DNA from: Turnera subulata
Lineage: Eukaryota > Streptophyta > Magnoliopsida > Malpighiales > Passifloraceae
Direction of reading: 5' to 3'
DNA length: 64,000 nt
Assembly: GCA_028386065.3 (NCBI GenBank)
Contig: JAKUCV010001506.1
Location: forward strand, 63,936-127,935
In this document: one piece after another, positions 35,323 to 46,674 of the stretch
Layout: each line of letters opens with the position of its first letter
Position numbering within the stretch: position 1 is the stretch's first letter
The notes under the pieces: model-generated
What the model was told of the DNA's origin: nothing
Database searches by the model: none
Seen by the model: only the letters and a program-made list of their open reading frames with translations
Position numbers and translations under genes: made by a program

Positions 35323-36883
35323 ATTTTGGCTGCACTTTCATGCTCTGCATTCTCATGTTTATTTTCTACATTTGTCTTTTCTTTTTTCGTCCTGTTCTAT
35401 TTATTTGGACAAGTTTGGGAGAGTTCTCCCTTTTTGTTATGTTTTCTTTTGTGTAGTTGTTGATTTCTACCCCTAGTGAGGCCACTGTGGATTTTAAGTT
35501 TGGGGGAGGCAGAAATTAATATTTCTGTGTTTGTGTTTATGTTTATGCATTCTATTCATGGCCAATTGATTATTGTTATGTATGCTGTTGGAATTTATTA
35601 CGCCTTCTCGGTTTTATCCGCTGAAGCAGCATGCTGTAGCGCACGCTGTTGTTTCACCCGTTGCGATTTCCTGATGATTCTTAATTTAATACCTGATAAT
35701 CATTCAAGTTCACTATGGTTTAGTTTGTACAGGATGAGAAAATCAAAATCACTTGGGAATCGTGATACCAACAAGGTAACTTGTGCCAATTGCTCTTCTT
35801 TTAACTTTACAGTGCCCGCTGTCAGCTATCTTAGAACCGATTCTCGTTTTCTTTTGAAGCAAAATTTTTAGCATATTGGTATAATTGAGGAAATGATATA
35901 GGCATTGTTTGCTGAGCTTAAATTGATGATTATCTTACCTGTATCATAATTTTCCACTTGACAACCCCTTTGAGCCTATATTGATTGTCAAATTTATTTT
36001 CACATACCCACACCATCAGACCTAAGCTATTTGAGCCTTACATGACCATCAAAGTGCTTTTAAACATGCTGTTCTTCAAATTATAGCCCAACTTTGTCTG
36101 TTTACCTTCCTTGTTCTAATTTTTAGGATGACAGCATCGTGACAGCTCTCACTGTAAAGTGAAAACACAAGGAGTTTGTCGAGATATAAATGGAGCTTTG
36201 TAATTTATAAAGATGGAGATGAGTGATGTACTTTAAAGTGGTCAAGGGAGTAACCAAAGAAAAAGAAAAAACAAACAAACAAACAAACAAAAAACTCTTT
36301 TCACTCCCTTGATAATCTTTTGCTTTCATTATCTCCGGCTAATCTTTTTGTGCTCCAAAGGTCCAAAAAATTCTTGGTTTGTGCATTAATTTGTGGAAGA
36401 AGCTATCCTAAGTTAGGATTTTCGGAAGGTAAGCAGTTTTTGTTATTCATCTAATTCCCTTTCTTTGTTAGCCTCAAACTGACCTCATTACATGACCAAA
36501 AAAGACCTTTTGATCCTTAATTAGGCCTTTATGCTCATTTGTAGAGAAAGGAAATTTGAATTGGCTTATGAGAGACGGTTGATTAGTTTGGGTACATACC
36601 TTTTTGCAAAGGCATAAGGAGCTTTGAAGGTTGAGCGGCTACCTATTTGATTTTTTTTTTTATCATCTCTGTGCTTTTTGAACTTTGATGAATTAGAACT
36701 GATATTTTTTCTTCAATGAGACAATATAGGATTTTGGCAGCGGGAGCTGTAGTGTGCGTGACAGGCGCTGCTGATGTGCTTTAATTTCGAGATGGCTGTT
36801 GTAATTTCCTGCTGCATCATTTTCGTTGTGATTAAATTTATGTTTTGCTTGGGGACAAGCAAAGGTTCAAGTTTGGGGGAATT
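35323..36883. other. Athila-like 3' untranslated region with polypurine tract
   Basis: Contains CCTAGTGAGGCCACTGTGGATTTT then AAGTTTGGGGGAGG (about 35471), a section with GACAACCCCTTTGAGCC (about 35960) conserved in the second Athila element, an ACAA microsatellite (36264-36296), and a polypurine tract GTTTGGGGGAATTT ending at 36883. No gene is seen. Confidence 0.7.
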
Positions 36884-37145
36884 TGATGAGCATGATAACG
36901 TACTTTTATTGGTCTCCCAGATCGTCCCGATAACCTCGCCTTGGTTGATCGTTGAGGCTAAGTATCTAGTCATTCTTCTTTATGTCTTCTGGAAATAACA
37001 ACTTCACTCTGAATTGGCCGGGACTCGGCCAACGGTCTCCTTGTTCTCTTCGGTGATGTTTGGTGGCTGACACCTAATTCCTACCATAGGCACTACATGC
37101 ACCTCTTATGTGTCCTTGTAAGCCCAAATTTCTCAATTCGAGCCT
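36884..37145 (+). repeat. Extra LTR start plus duplicated 5' flank inside the Athila-like element
   Basis: The polypurine tract is followed by about 25 bp that match the first bases of the LTR (TGATGAGCATGATAACG...). Then 36908-37145 repeat 15499-15737, the genomic sequence immediately left of the 5' LTR, including its TSD AGCCT at 37141-37145. The full 3' LTR follows. Identity of the two flank copies is over 90% by eye. Confidence 0.9.
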
Positions 37146-38481
37146 TGATGAGCATGAAATTACATACTTTTACAGCATGTACTGTAGTTTTTTGGCCTTG
37201 CATTTAGCATCAAATCATGCATTTAGATAGGAAATCACTTGTTTTTACACCAAATTCTACTTTCCTAGCTCTTGGTTGCTTTCAGGTGCAATTAGATCCT
37301 TTTTTGGAGTGGATTTTGACGATTTTGGCCCGAAAACAGCGAGGCGCTGCTGAATGCCCAGTTCCAGTTCAAACTATACCAGCGACAACGCCCAGATACA
37401 ACATGACAGCGGCGCTACGTCAAAGTCCTGATTTTTATAATTAATTTGGAGACACGCACCTAAATTCAAGAAGACTTTATTGGTGATCACGTGGATACTC
37501 CTTGGAAGGAAAGAAGACCTTCTACTGCTAGGTTTTGAGAGGAAAAATTATTCCTCAAGATTTAGGGTTTTAACAAGAGATTTGTTCACTATAAATAGAA
37601 AAGAACAAAACCCTAAAGAGCTATCTTCGACTTCTCTATTTTCTGGAGCAAAACACACAGCCTTCAGAGCATAAGGATCTTGAAGAATTCTATTGAAGCA
37701 AATGGAGTTCTTAGGTTCATATTTTAACAGCATGTCGTTGTCACCTATTCTCTTGTTTGTTGTTTTTAGTTTCTTCATGAACTAAATTCCTTAATCTAGG
37801 TTTATGGGAAGTAGCTACAGTTATGTTTGAGTAATAATTCGTGTTTTGGCTTCTATTGTTTGTTTTACCTTGACTTGTGTATGGAGAGCTAAACAGCGCA
37901 TGCGGCCTGATCACCCTCTTGTGCACCTTAGATGACTTAGCGAAGCACCTAGCGGAGAAACTAAGAAATCAGAACGCTCCATACTCAGCCTCTATGCTAC
38001 TAGTAAGAGGATCTCTCTTTTAGGTTAGTTGAGTATCAAGGACCTAGCACAACGCCCACTGCACCCTAGATTTGGAGTAGAGCAAACGGATGCAAGGTAG
38101 TCTCGACTAGGGTAGATTCTATAGAGCGAGCGGATGCAAGATATAGATTAACATAGGCTAGGGAGCCCTACAAGATAGACGAATAAGTTAGCCAAACCAT
38201 AATTTTATTACTTAGACAGCATGCACTGTAGTGAACCCCGTACAATTTAGGTTCTTTATTACTGAATCACTTCACCAGTACACACTGTTACTGTTCTTTT
38301 TAGCATATTTACTTTATTCTGTTCATTTTATTACTCTCACCCATTTGATACTTTTATTTTTTTGTTGTTTTATAGCCTAATCAATCGAAAACTCTAAGGA
38401 CAGTGTTATTTCGTAGTCCCTGTGATTCTACCTTGTTTACTACAGCAACGCTGCGCGCTTGCAGCCGGTTTTGCACGAATA
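37146..38481 (+). repeat. Athila-like 3' LTR
   Basis: 1336 bp, TGATGAG...GCACGAATA, followed by TSD AGCCT. It has CTATAAATAG at about 37589 as a TATA box. It carries about 100 bp near 37765-37865 that are missing from the 5' LTR. Confidence 0.9.
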
Positions 38482-38486
38482 AGCCT

Positions 38487-39158
38487 CCAAATCCTTCAGG
38501 TGCACATGTGGGTAAATTGATTTTTGTTGTGGCTTCCATCTCGGCTGGTTCACATGGCACCTAAAATCCTTGGGTGCTAGGGCCTGATCATTCTGGACGG
38601 AGGCATATTGTCGACCACTTTCAGATCGAAATCGCACCTTTGGACTAACCCTTTTGCATTCAGAGCTCCATGTGACTTCGTAGTTGATTTCCATCGCCTT
38701 TGCCTTCATCTTTGCATTAGAACATGCAAGCATGGTCTGTGGCTTGAGGGTGTTGTGTGACGTCTTTTGCATATAACTAGAACCAAAAATTTGTTGACTG
38801 TGACCATGGGTGGCCATACAGTTCTGGCCTTTGGGAATAGTCTGACAGCTCTAGCCCCTAGTAGCGGCTTGATGACCACTAGTGGTGGCCATTCGATTTT
38901 GGCCACCAGAAATTGTCTGATGTTTCTTCTTACAGGGAATAGCCTGATGGCTCTGGCTATCAGCAATGCTTTGTGAATCATGGCCATTTTGAACGGAATG
39001 ACAACTTCGTCCGCAATAGAGGCCTTCACCTTGCAAACTTGAAGAAGAATCTTCCTCAAGAGGACATGGTTCCGAGCCCTCCTGGTGAGTTGGCCTCTCC
39101 AGATCGACCAATAACTGATTGCCTTTCGATCCTTCTTGAAGATCAAGATGTTGATCAT
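38487..39158 (-). other. Outer element, internal segment
   Basis: Resumes the outer element right of the Athila insertion. Minus-strand open stretches exist but match nothing I know. It holds several inverted repeats, for example GGTGGCCA/TGGCCACC at about 38884-38907. Confidence 0.6.
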
Positions 39159-42100
39159 TGAAACACCCGTATCCCAAATTAACCAACTAAATTAATTATA
39201 ACATGTGAAATGATCAAATTACCCGGGATACGTTATAAACAACATAATCACTATAAAATTATACAATAGATTATACAAGAAATCAAGTATGCAGCGGAAG
39301 ACAAATACATATGATAATATGTATGCAATGAACTCTATGGATCCGACTCGAGGAGGAAAGCACCGCCACCTGCTGATATGCACTCCTAACCGATGATCAG
39401 GTAATCTATGTAAAGATGTGAGGGGTGAGACCAACCACTATCTCACCGCCAACAAATAAACCAGAGTATACAAATACAAATCAAGTACAAATACCTCGGC
39501 AACCGGCAACAGGCAGTGGCAGCCGCAATGCACAGATCATAGAGTCAATTGTTTATTTTTCCACGTTAGTCATGAATTATCTCGTAATTGTTATACTTAA
39601 TCAATTATCACTGAAGAATGTTTATTAGGTTTGAACATTTTTATTAGGACCCTCTACTGTGTGCGTCAAGGTCGGTCCCGTCTGATCAGACAACCAGGGC
39701 TAAAGCCCAAATATAATTACGGCAAAAGCACAATACATCGAAACAGTCAACAACCCACGAACTTCTTGTTCCTGATCCAGGCACATCTGGACCACACATG
39801 CTATCCCGCATGTAAACCCGAGGGGTATCACTTCCCGTTTGAACCAACCGGTCAACAGCCCCACAGTAGTATATTTTTATTGTACATTATTCTCATCCAT
39901 ACTCATGGTATTATGTGTGCAGTAAGTATGAATATCCAGGGTTGTGGGATTTAAATATTTAATCGCAATTCCGGCCCTCCGGCCCACAGTTCACCGCATA
40001 ACCTCAAAATCATAAATCATGTTATTTAGAATAACACAAAGCATGCTCAACAGGCATATCATATCATACAGGCACACAATTCACATAACCAGGCATACCG
40101 CATTAAAGATATCATCATTATGCTACAAAGTGCAAACAAGAGCATCAACACAATAGGCATACAAGCATACAACATTCAATGCCAAACAAGAATCACCATA
40201 TCATTATCCATGTTCACTAACCGAGTATAGTAGGCAATAATTCATACAAGGGTTTATATGTCATCATCTAGGCCATATTAATTGTCTCAGAACTGAAGCC
40301 TTGTTCCATCTCGCCATTCCTATATTCATAAAAAATTTATGACCGCATATAAGGCACGCTCATAAAAAATATGATGAAAGCATGTCAATGCCGTGACTTA
40401 AAAACATATCATCTTTACTCCTTAAGCCCGATTAAAATAGATCGTGGGTTAAGCCCGTCCAGTCTTATAATCTTAGCCCGAGACCAAAAATCCACTTAAA
40501 TTAAATCATTAGGTTTTATTTTCCTTTGGGCCTAAGGTACATATCCATAATAGTTGTTGGGCTTGAAGTCCATATAAACTTAATCGAACCTTATCGAGCC
40601 TAAAGCCCATCTCAAATAAAAGTCATTGGGCCTAAAGCCCATCTTAAATTATTTAATCTTTATTGGGCCTAAAGCCCATACCATATCCATTAATCACATA
40701 AAGAAGTTAATGGGCCTGGCCCGATCCGTCATGGAAATCATTCCACTTAATAAACCCGATCCCAGCCTTTCCGTCCTAACAGTCCTATCTGCGTTGATGG
40801 AATTCCGGCCACACATCTCTCAACGTGTCACACTTGGTTTCAACTAAGTCCAATTGAATTTAATTGTACATGTTTGCAATTAACCAATAATTTAAGTACA
40901 AAAACAAAACCGAGACAATGCCGAAAAATACCATTTAAAAACTGAAGAAGTAATTCCTGTCCTGCTGGAACAGTTCCTGAACCTCGCTGGAAAAATCTCC
41001 GAACTCGCCGGATTCCGGCCATCCCTGCCGAAAAATTCACAAAAGCCCCAAAAGCGAACTACAACAATACCGCCACCATCCAACAACACTCGATTCAACA
41101 ACACCAATCCAAGAATCACCAAATTTAAACGAACAAAAATGAAGAAGGGACTGGTAGCTTACCAGAAATCAACCCGCGTAGGTCCTGAATTCGAACTCCA
41201 AGATCGACCTTGCAACAATACTGCCCAGAAGCAACCCTACAGACGAACCCGCATCAGTCACAACCCAGCAGCATCCCGAACCACCACCACCAACTCGCCA
41301 AACACAGCGGGCGAAACCCGCATCCGCCATCAATAGAAACAGGCCGCCGACCCAATCTGCTCACCAATACACACAGATAGCCGACCCGTCACCCACCAAA
41401 AAAATCACAAGTGGAAGGAAGAACCAAGGAGGAAGACGACACTTACTCAGTGGGAGACGGCGGCAGTGATGGCTTCCGAGTTTGTTGTCGGGTCATCTCT
41501 CGTTCGTGCTCGTCGGGTAAGCTCGGCCTCACCTAAAGGCGCCTTTCGCGGCTCTCTGAAAAAGGAAGAAAAAGGAGCAGTATACGGGCGGCGGGGCGAT
41601 GCTACAGCGACAATTCAAAGACGGCGACGACTTTTGGGTTTTGTGAAGAAAAGAGATGGTGAAATCGGGGAATGGAGAAATGAAACCAAAAGAAAAGAAG
41701 AAAAAGAAAAGAATAAGGGAACAAGATAATGGGTATCAACTGCTCAAGCCACAATTCAAGGGGAGAAGGAATCGGGAGCAGTTCGTGGGTGAGAGGGGGA
41801 ACAACTGCGGCGGAAAAGAAGAGGGAAGAAAAGAAAAGAAAAGAAAAAGAGAAAGAAAGAAGAAAAGAATTAGGGCTTAGGGTTTTCACCCGCCTGGTTC
41901 AAAACGACGTCACTTCGTTTTGGCTTGGCGTGGTCAACCCACCCTAGCCTGGTCAATGTTTTTTTTTCTTTCTTTCTTTTCTTTTCTTTTCTCAAAATGA
42001 AGTAGTTTTAGGTTCAACTACTTCAACCCGCCTTTCACATCGAAACGCGACTTACTCCCGACGAAACCCAAACACGTTATAATTGCAACTTAGTACAGAT

Positions 42101-42232
42101 ATTCCCAAGGAAAATAATTTATTTTTCATGACCAAAACTGAAAATTCCCCGAGGGTAAAAATTGGAAATAAAATTTCAAAAATTTCGTAAATTTCATAAA
42201 AATTAAATACCGAATATTCTTTGTAGTATACT
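39159..42232 (-). repeat. Solo LTR, 3.1-kb gypsy family, minus strand
   Basis: Related in reverse complement to 57201-60316: it starts TGAAACACCCGTATCCC, contains AAAACGACGTCACTTCGTTTTGG (spaced palindrome near 41900-41925) and ends with the AT-rich counterpart of the other copy. ATCAT at 39154-39158 and just after the right edge is a candidate TSD, but the right terminus is degraded so the end is good to a few bases. Open frames inside it (for example 41466-41729) are compositional. Confidence 0.8.
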
Positions 42233-43077
42233 CATCATAGCATAGGTGATCATCATTGACACCATGGTTAGATTGATCACACACAGACTAATTCGAGTCA
42301 AGATTAGATTGGTTGTCATCGGACCAATATCAGCCAAGGCTTTGCTCCCCTTGTTTTGATGTATTTTAGAGGCTATAGTCGTGGCGAGCATCCTCTTCAA
42401 CAAAAGACTTTACTTCTTGCAAGCCTTGTATGCAAACCTTTGATGATATTTTGTGACTTTCTTGATATCGACCGCCAATAGTTTGGCCGTTTTTGTTGGG
42501 GACGGCTTATGCTGCAAGTGGAAGTGGCAGACTGTGGAGGAGAATACTGGCGTCTTGCCATCCTCCGACAGCATAACCTTGTGGACCACCTTGAAGTTGA
42601 TAATCCTGAGAATTATGAATGACAGTGCCATATAGCTGGCCTTGCTGACTAACCCTTGGGACAAAAGGTTGAACTCTTTGGTCGGAATAACCAGTTTTCT
42701 GATTGTGCTGCCAGCCCTCATTCCCTATCTTTGGCGCCTACTGCCCCCCGAGCCTCATAGTGTCCTGGTTATAGTCAAGGGCCATACAGGGATTAGGATT
42801 CAGGTTGAATGCCCTATTGCCCCCTGGTTATAGTCGCCATACTGAGCGGTCGCGCTTAGATCGAAAGCTGCCTAGTATTCGGCACAATTAGGGTGTCCGT
42901 TTATTGAAAACGGCTTGGGCTGCTTTGATTTGTGGTAGACTGTAACGTCCCAGCTTGTCGACTGTCACCACAGACCAACACGGGAGACCGCATTTGGATC
43001 GAAAACTGCCTGGTATTCGGCATAATTAGGGTGTCCGTTATTGAAAATGGCTTGGGCTGGTAGGATTTGTGGTAGAC
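42233..43077 (-). other. Outer element, internal segment with a local tandem duplication
   Basis: Minus-strand open stretch at 42410-42721 with no recognised family. Positions 42859-42985 and 42997-43122 are a 138-bp-period duplication that includes host sequence, the TSD TAGAC and the first 45 bp of the Cassandra LTR (partial copy 42941-42985). Confidence 0.7.
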
Positions 43078-43570
43078 TGTAACGTCCCGGCTTGTCGACT
43101 GTCACTACAGACCAACACGGGACCTTTCCAACATGCTTTATCCTCACTCGCACGTTTCCGAGGAAAACTTCCCAGGACGTCACCCATCCCAGAATTACTC
43201 CAAGTCAAGCACGTTTAACGTTGGAGTTCTTATGGAATGAATATCGAAAAGGTAGGCGCACCTTGTTGATATAGTTAATACCCATCAAACCATTTAAGCT
43301 ATTCTCAATTCTACAGTCCCATACTTGTACAACCTCGAAATTACTTCATTTGAGCTATTCTTAATTATACAGTCCCATACCCGTATAATTGCAAAGTCGC
43401 CACAACTGCGTAGTCCCATCCCTACACAGTCTCAGATCTCTCCTATTCCGGTGTGGTTTCGGTTCATTCATGTGCCCCTCCGTCGAGAAGCCTGCTAGAA
43501 GCCGCTCCTTGTCTATGCTCTTCCAGGCACCGGCGTACACTTCCCGCCCTCATCAACCCCGGGTGTCACA
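43078..43570 (-). repeat. Cassandra 3' LTR (minus)
   Basis: 493 bp with a 5S-like section at about 43165-43262 (minus), including ACGTGCTTGACTTGG and GGATGGGTGACGTCCTGGG, the counterparts of the 5S A box and C box. Confidence 0.9.
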
Positions 43571-43645
43571 GGCCCACCAGCTTTCGCTAGGTTCATCCTC
43601 GAACCCCGCACCGTACTAGAGGAGTCCTGAAGCTCCGCTACCAAC

Positions 43646-44138
43646 TGTAACGTCCCGGCTTGTCGACTGTCACTAGAGACCAACACGAGACCTTTCCAAT
43701 ATGCTTTGTCCTTACTCACACGTTTCCGGGGAAAACTTCCCAAGAGGTCACCCATCCCAGAATTGCTCCAAGTCAAGCACGTTTAATGTTGGAGTTCTTA
43801 TGAAATGAGCACCGAAAAGGTAGGTGCACCTTGTTGATATAGTTAGTACCCATGAAGCCGTTTAAGCTATTCTCAATTGTACAGTCCCATACTTGTACTA
43901 CCTCGAAATCACTTCATTTGAGCTATTCTTAATTATACAGTCCTATACCTATATAATTGCGAAATTGCCCAAACTGTGTAGCCCCATCGCTACACAGTGT
44001 CAGGTCTCACCTATTCCGATGTGGATTCGGTTCATTCATGTGCCCTTCCATCGAGAAGCCTGCCAGAAGCCGCTACTTGTCCACACTCTTCCCAGCACCA
44101 GCGTACATTTCTCGCCTTCATCGACCCCAGGTGTCACA
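43646..44138 (-). repeat. Cassandra 5' LTR (minus)
   Basis: Same length as its partner. The 5S-like section lies at about 43733-43830, with GGATGGGTGACCTCTTGGG. Pol III initiation from this region is expected from what is known of Cassandra. Confidence 0.9.
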
Positions 44139-44868
44139 TAGACCCCCAACGACATGTCCTTGTGGATTACCCTAGGGTTCATAACCCTGGAAAGCGATTG
44201 GGCCAAATAGCTCGCGTTGCTGGCCACCACTTGGAGTGGCAAACTAAGCCTTCTGACTGATGCCACTGGTCCACCAAGCTTCGTTCCCCTACTCCTGCAC
44301 TATCTGTGCCCCTCGCCTTGGAGCTCCCTGGTTATTTCCTACAAAAACTGGGTTAGGAAGACCAAAATTATTGTGATTTTGAAGAATAACCAGGTTAGGA
44401 CCTTACAGTTGGGTCAGTAAATAAAGCATGGAATGCTCCAAACAGTTCACCACCATCTGCTGTACAGTTGTACTAAGTTGTGCCTCCATCTTTTATTTTG
44501 GATGCAGAATGGCAGTCGAGATTGCAGTCGTGATTGCAGCCAACTCATCCCCCGTAATGGCAGGTCCCTCACACCTGGAACTTTGTTTTGCACAGCAGAA
44601 GATTCTGCGACATAAACTGATGTTGCAGACGCCTGTTGTGCGGAGAGACTCCCAAAATTGAGCAGTTTGGTGGGGAATGGTGTGCTGGAAGCTGAACCCT
44701 CCGTCCATTCCTCCTTGTGCTCCTGGGCAGCTGGCTCTTCATCGCCGGCAAAAGGATTATCTTCATTTGAATCTCCCTCGTCGACCTTCTTCTTGCCCTC
44801 AGCCTTGCTCAGACCGACTAACGAATCCTTGATATTTTATATAAGAGTCTCCACTTTTTGCTTCCCTT
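44139..44868 (-). other. Outer element, internal segment next to the copia insertion
   Basis: On the minus strand the first bases continue the short open frame of 52822-52950. The frame carries a stop, then an acidic/charged stretch (KAEGKKKVDEGDSNEDNPF) and TPFPTKLLNFG. This may be the start of a Gag-like protein, but no capsid domain or zinc knuckle is seen. Confidence 0.5.
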
Positions 44869-46400
44869 TGTTAGTAATACGCCCAAAAGCCAATCATGGA
44901 TGATTATATGTAGTCATGTATACACATTAAGGTTATTCCAATAAGTATCGTTTATAAGATAAACGCTTGCACATACTTATAACCCTAGAATATTTCATAT
45001 TCTTAAATGCCCCTAGTCGATTATTATTACGGATGGGTTGTAATAATAAATTAAGACTAGCGTATGTTGAGAATTGCATATGTGATATGAATTCTACATA
45101 CGGGTACAAGTTGGAGAACTTGTGGACTGGACCGACCCACATAAGAACACTACATGGAACGTTATATGTATGTCATTAGTGGTTCTTATAGATGTAATTG
45201 TCCTCCGACCTGAGATCGTCAAGGTATCCAACATATGAATCATGTACTTTGATATTATTCCTAGTCATCCGTAACTGGGTGGACATAAGGGTAATCATTG
45301 GGTATATGATGAGTATGTAGTGGGTTTTGATTGATCAAGAGGGGATTCGTCCGACCCATATAACGGGTATATTATCGTATGGTTTCTTGATAGAGTTGAA
45401 CTGTTAAATGCATGGTCATGCTCGGATTAGGTGATATGGTGATATCACGGGTATCCGTTTTATACAGTTAACTCGGGGATCAAGAAACATAGATTAAACA
45501 TATACGAGATTGACATATTCCATGTCTCGTGTTTGATCTAGATAATGGGACGAAAGGACGATGACATATTTCGAGGCATAGAGAATCAGTACTGATCTTG
45601 TCGTTCGGGTAGCAATGATGTGTTGCTAGACGCCGCTCTTTGCTTATAATTGTAAAATGAGAATTTTACAATTATTGTCGGACGTTACAAGTGCCTACAG
45701 GGTCACACACAAAGAACCGTTGATTCGGGCAAGTGGTTGAACCATGGTTGGACAAAGGTTGGACCGGGTGTGGTTGGACCGTGGTTGGACCGTGGTTGAA
45801 CCAGGGTCGTTTTGGGACAATAATATCTGTATTATTGACCAGACATGAGTGTGTGTGGTGTGTTTTATCTGTTTGCTAAGTGGGAAACACTTAGTGATGA
45901 TGGTCATCACTTTGGTCCACTTGGTTGGCCATTATGCCTAATTGTCTAATGCATAATGGTGAGTGGGGTTGACCACTATGGAAATCAGATCACTTGGAGC
46001 TCTCTGAACGTTTTTGGAGTCTTGAGAGACTAGAGAAAACACTCACCTTTCAGCTTCTTCTTCCTTTGTGAAAGAAAGAAGATAACCATACACATAAATA
46101 CCACCAAGTTGTAGCTCCCGGTTTCTGCTGCTAGCACCCAGTCCGGGAGTGCTCGGAAGTTGGATCGTGTGACGATTCCACCTTGATCACGGTTCGTGTG
46201 GATACCGTAGAGGGGCGAGGCTTTTTTCTGGCTCTAACTGATTCGGCTCTACAGTTGGGTGAAAGACCTCAACCGAACAAGGTACGTAAATTTTGTTATA
46301 CGGTTTATGCATGCTTCACTTGGTTCTTGGTTAAGTTTCCTTGCTTCCGCTGTGCATTTGATGTTGTATACGAGTGTCATATAGATTACGGAAACTTACA
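44869..46400 (+). repeat. Copia 5' LTR
   Basis: 1532 bp. It includes repeated GGTTGGACC / ACCATGGTT words at about 45735-45805 and a second-half CT-rich region. It contains 236 bp (about 45305-45540) missing from the 3' LTR. Confidence 0.93.
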
Positions 46401-46401
46401 G

Positions 46402-46414
46402 TGGTAGCGGAGCC
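46402..46414 (+). promoter_or_regulatory. Copia primer-binding site, variant TGGTAGCGGAGC type
   Basis: TGGTAGCGGAGCC follows the LTR after one base. It differs from the usual initiator-Met site at the same two positions as the Reina and Cassandra sites. Confidence 0.8.
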
Positions 46415-46674
46415 TTCTTGTGAAGCTCTAAACCGTATAAGTGATGCATTTGTGATATGATCATCTTAGCATGTGTAAGAATCATCTTGTATATGAGATA
46501 TGCTAAGTGATTTTGAACATGATGTGTTTGTGTATTATCAAATGATATGCTGAGTTTGTTTTGGTATGTATGATTTGCCATGCAAATATGTGCATATGTT
46601 TGGTATGTTTTGAGTAAATATGCATGATATGTTTTATGTGATAAAGCATGATCATGTCATATTGTCTTCAATTG

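Larger units (their letters stand above)
15738..38481 (+). mobile_element. Athila-like Ty3/gypsy element, decayed, with a nested LARD
   Basis: LTRs begin TGATGAGCATGA and end GCACGAA(C/T)A. The TSD is AGCCT (15733-15737 and 38482-38486). The 5' LTR is 15738-15744 plus 26366-27593, separated by the LARD. A PBS matching tRNA-Asp follows at 27600, then gag, protease, RT, RNase H and integrase, then an additional post-pol ORF characteristic of Athila elements, a polypurine tract and the 3' LTR. All reading frames carry stops and shifts, so it is dead. It inserted into the outer element. Confidence 0.88.
43078..44138 (-). mobile_element. Complete Cassandra-type TRIM element
   Basis: Two 493-bp LTRs (43078-43570 and 43646-44138) flank a 75-bp interior. 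TSD TAGAC at 43073-43077 and 44139-44143. On the minus strand each LTR runs TGTGACACC...CGTTACA and contains a 5S-rRNA-like domain, which defines Cassandra. The interior begins with PBS TTGGTAGCGGAGC (43645 downward). It encodes no protein and depends on other elements for mobility. Confidence 0.93.

Noticed and set aside
41466..41947. Lys/Glu/Arg-rich small proteins
   Set aside because: Compositional frames in the purine-rich part of the minus-strand solo LTR.
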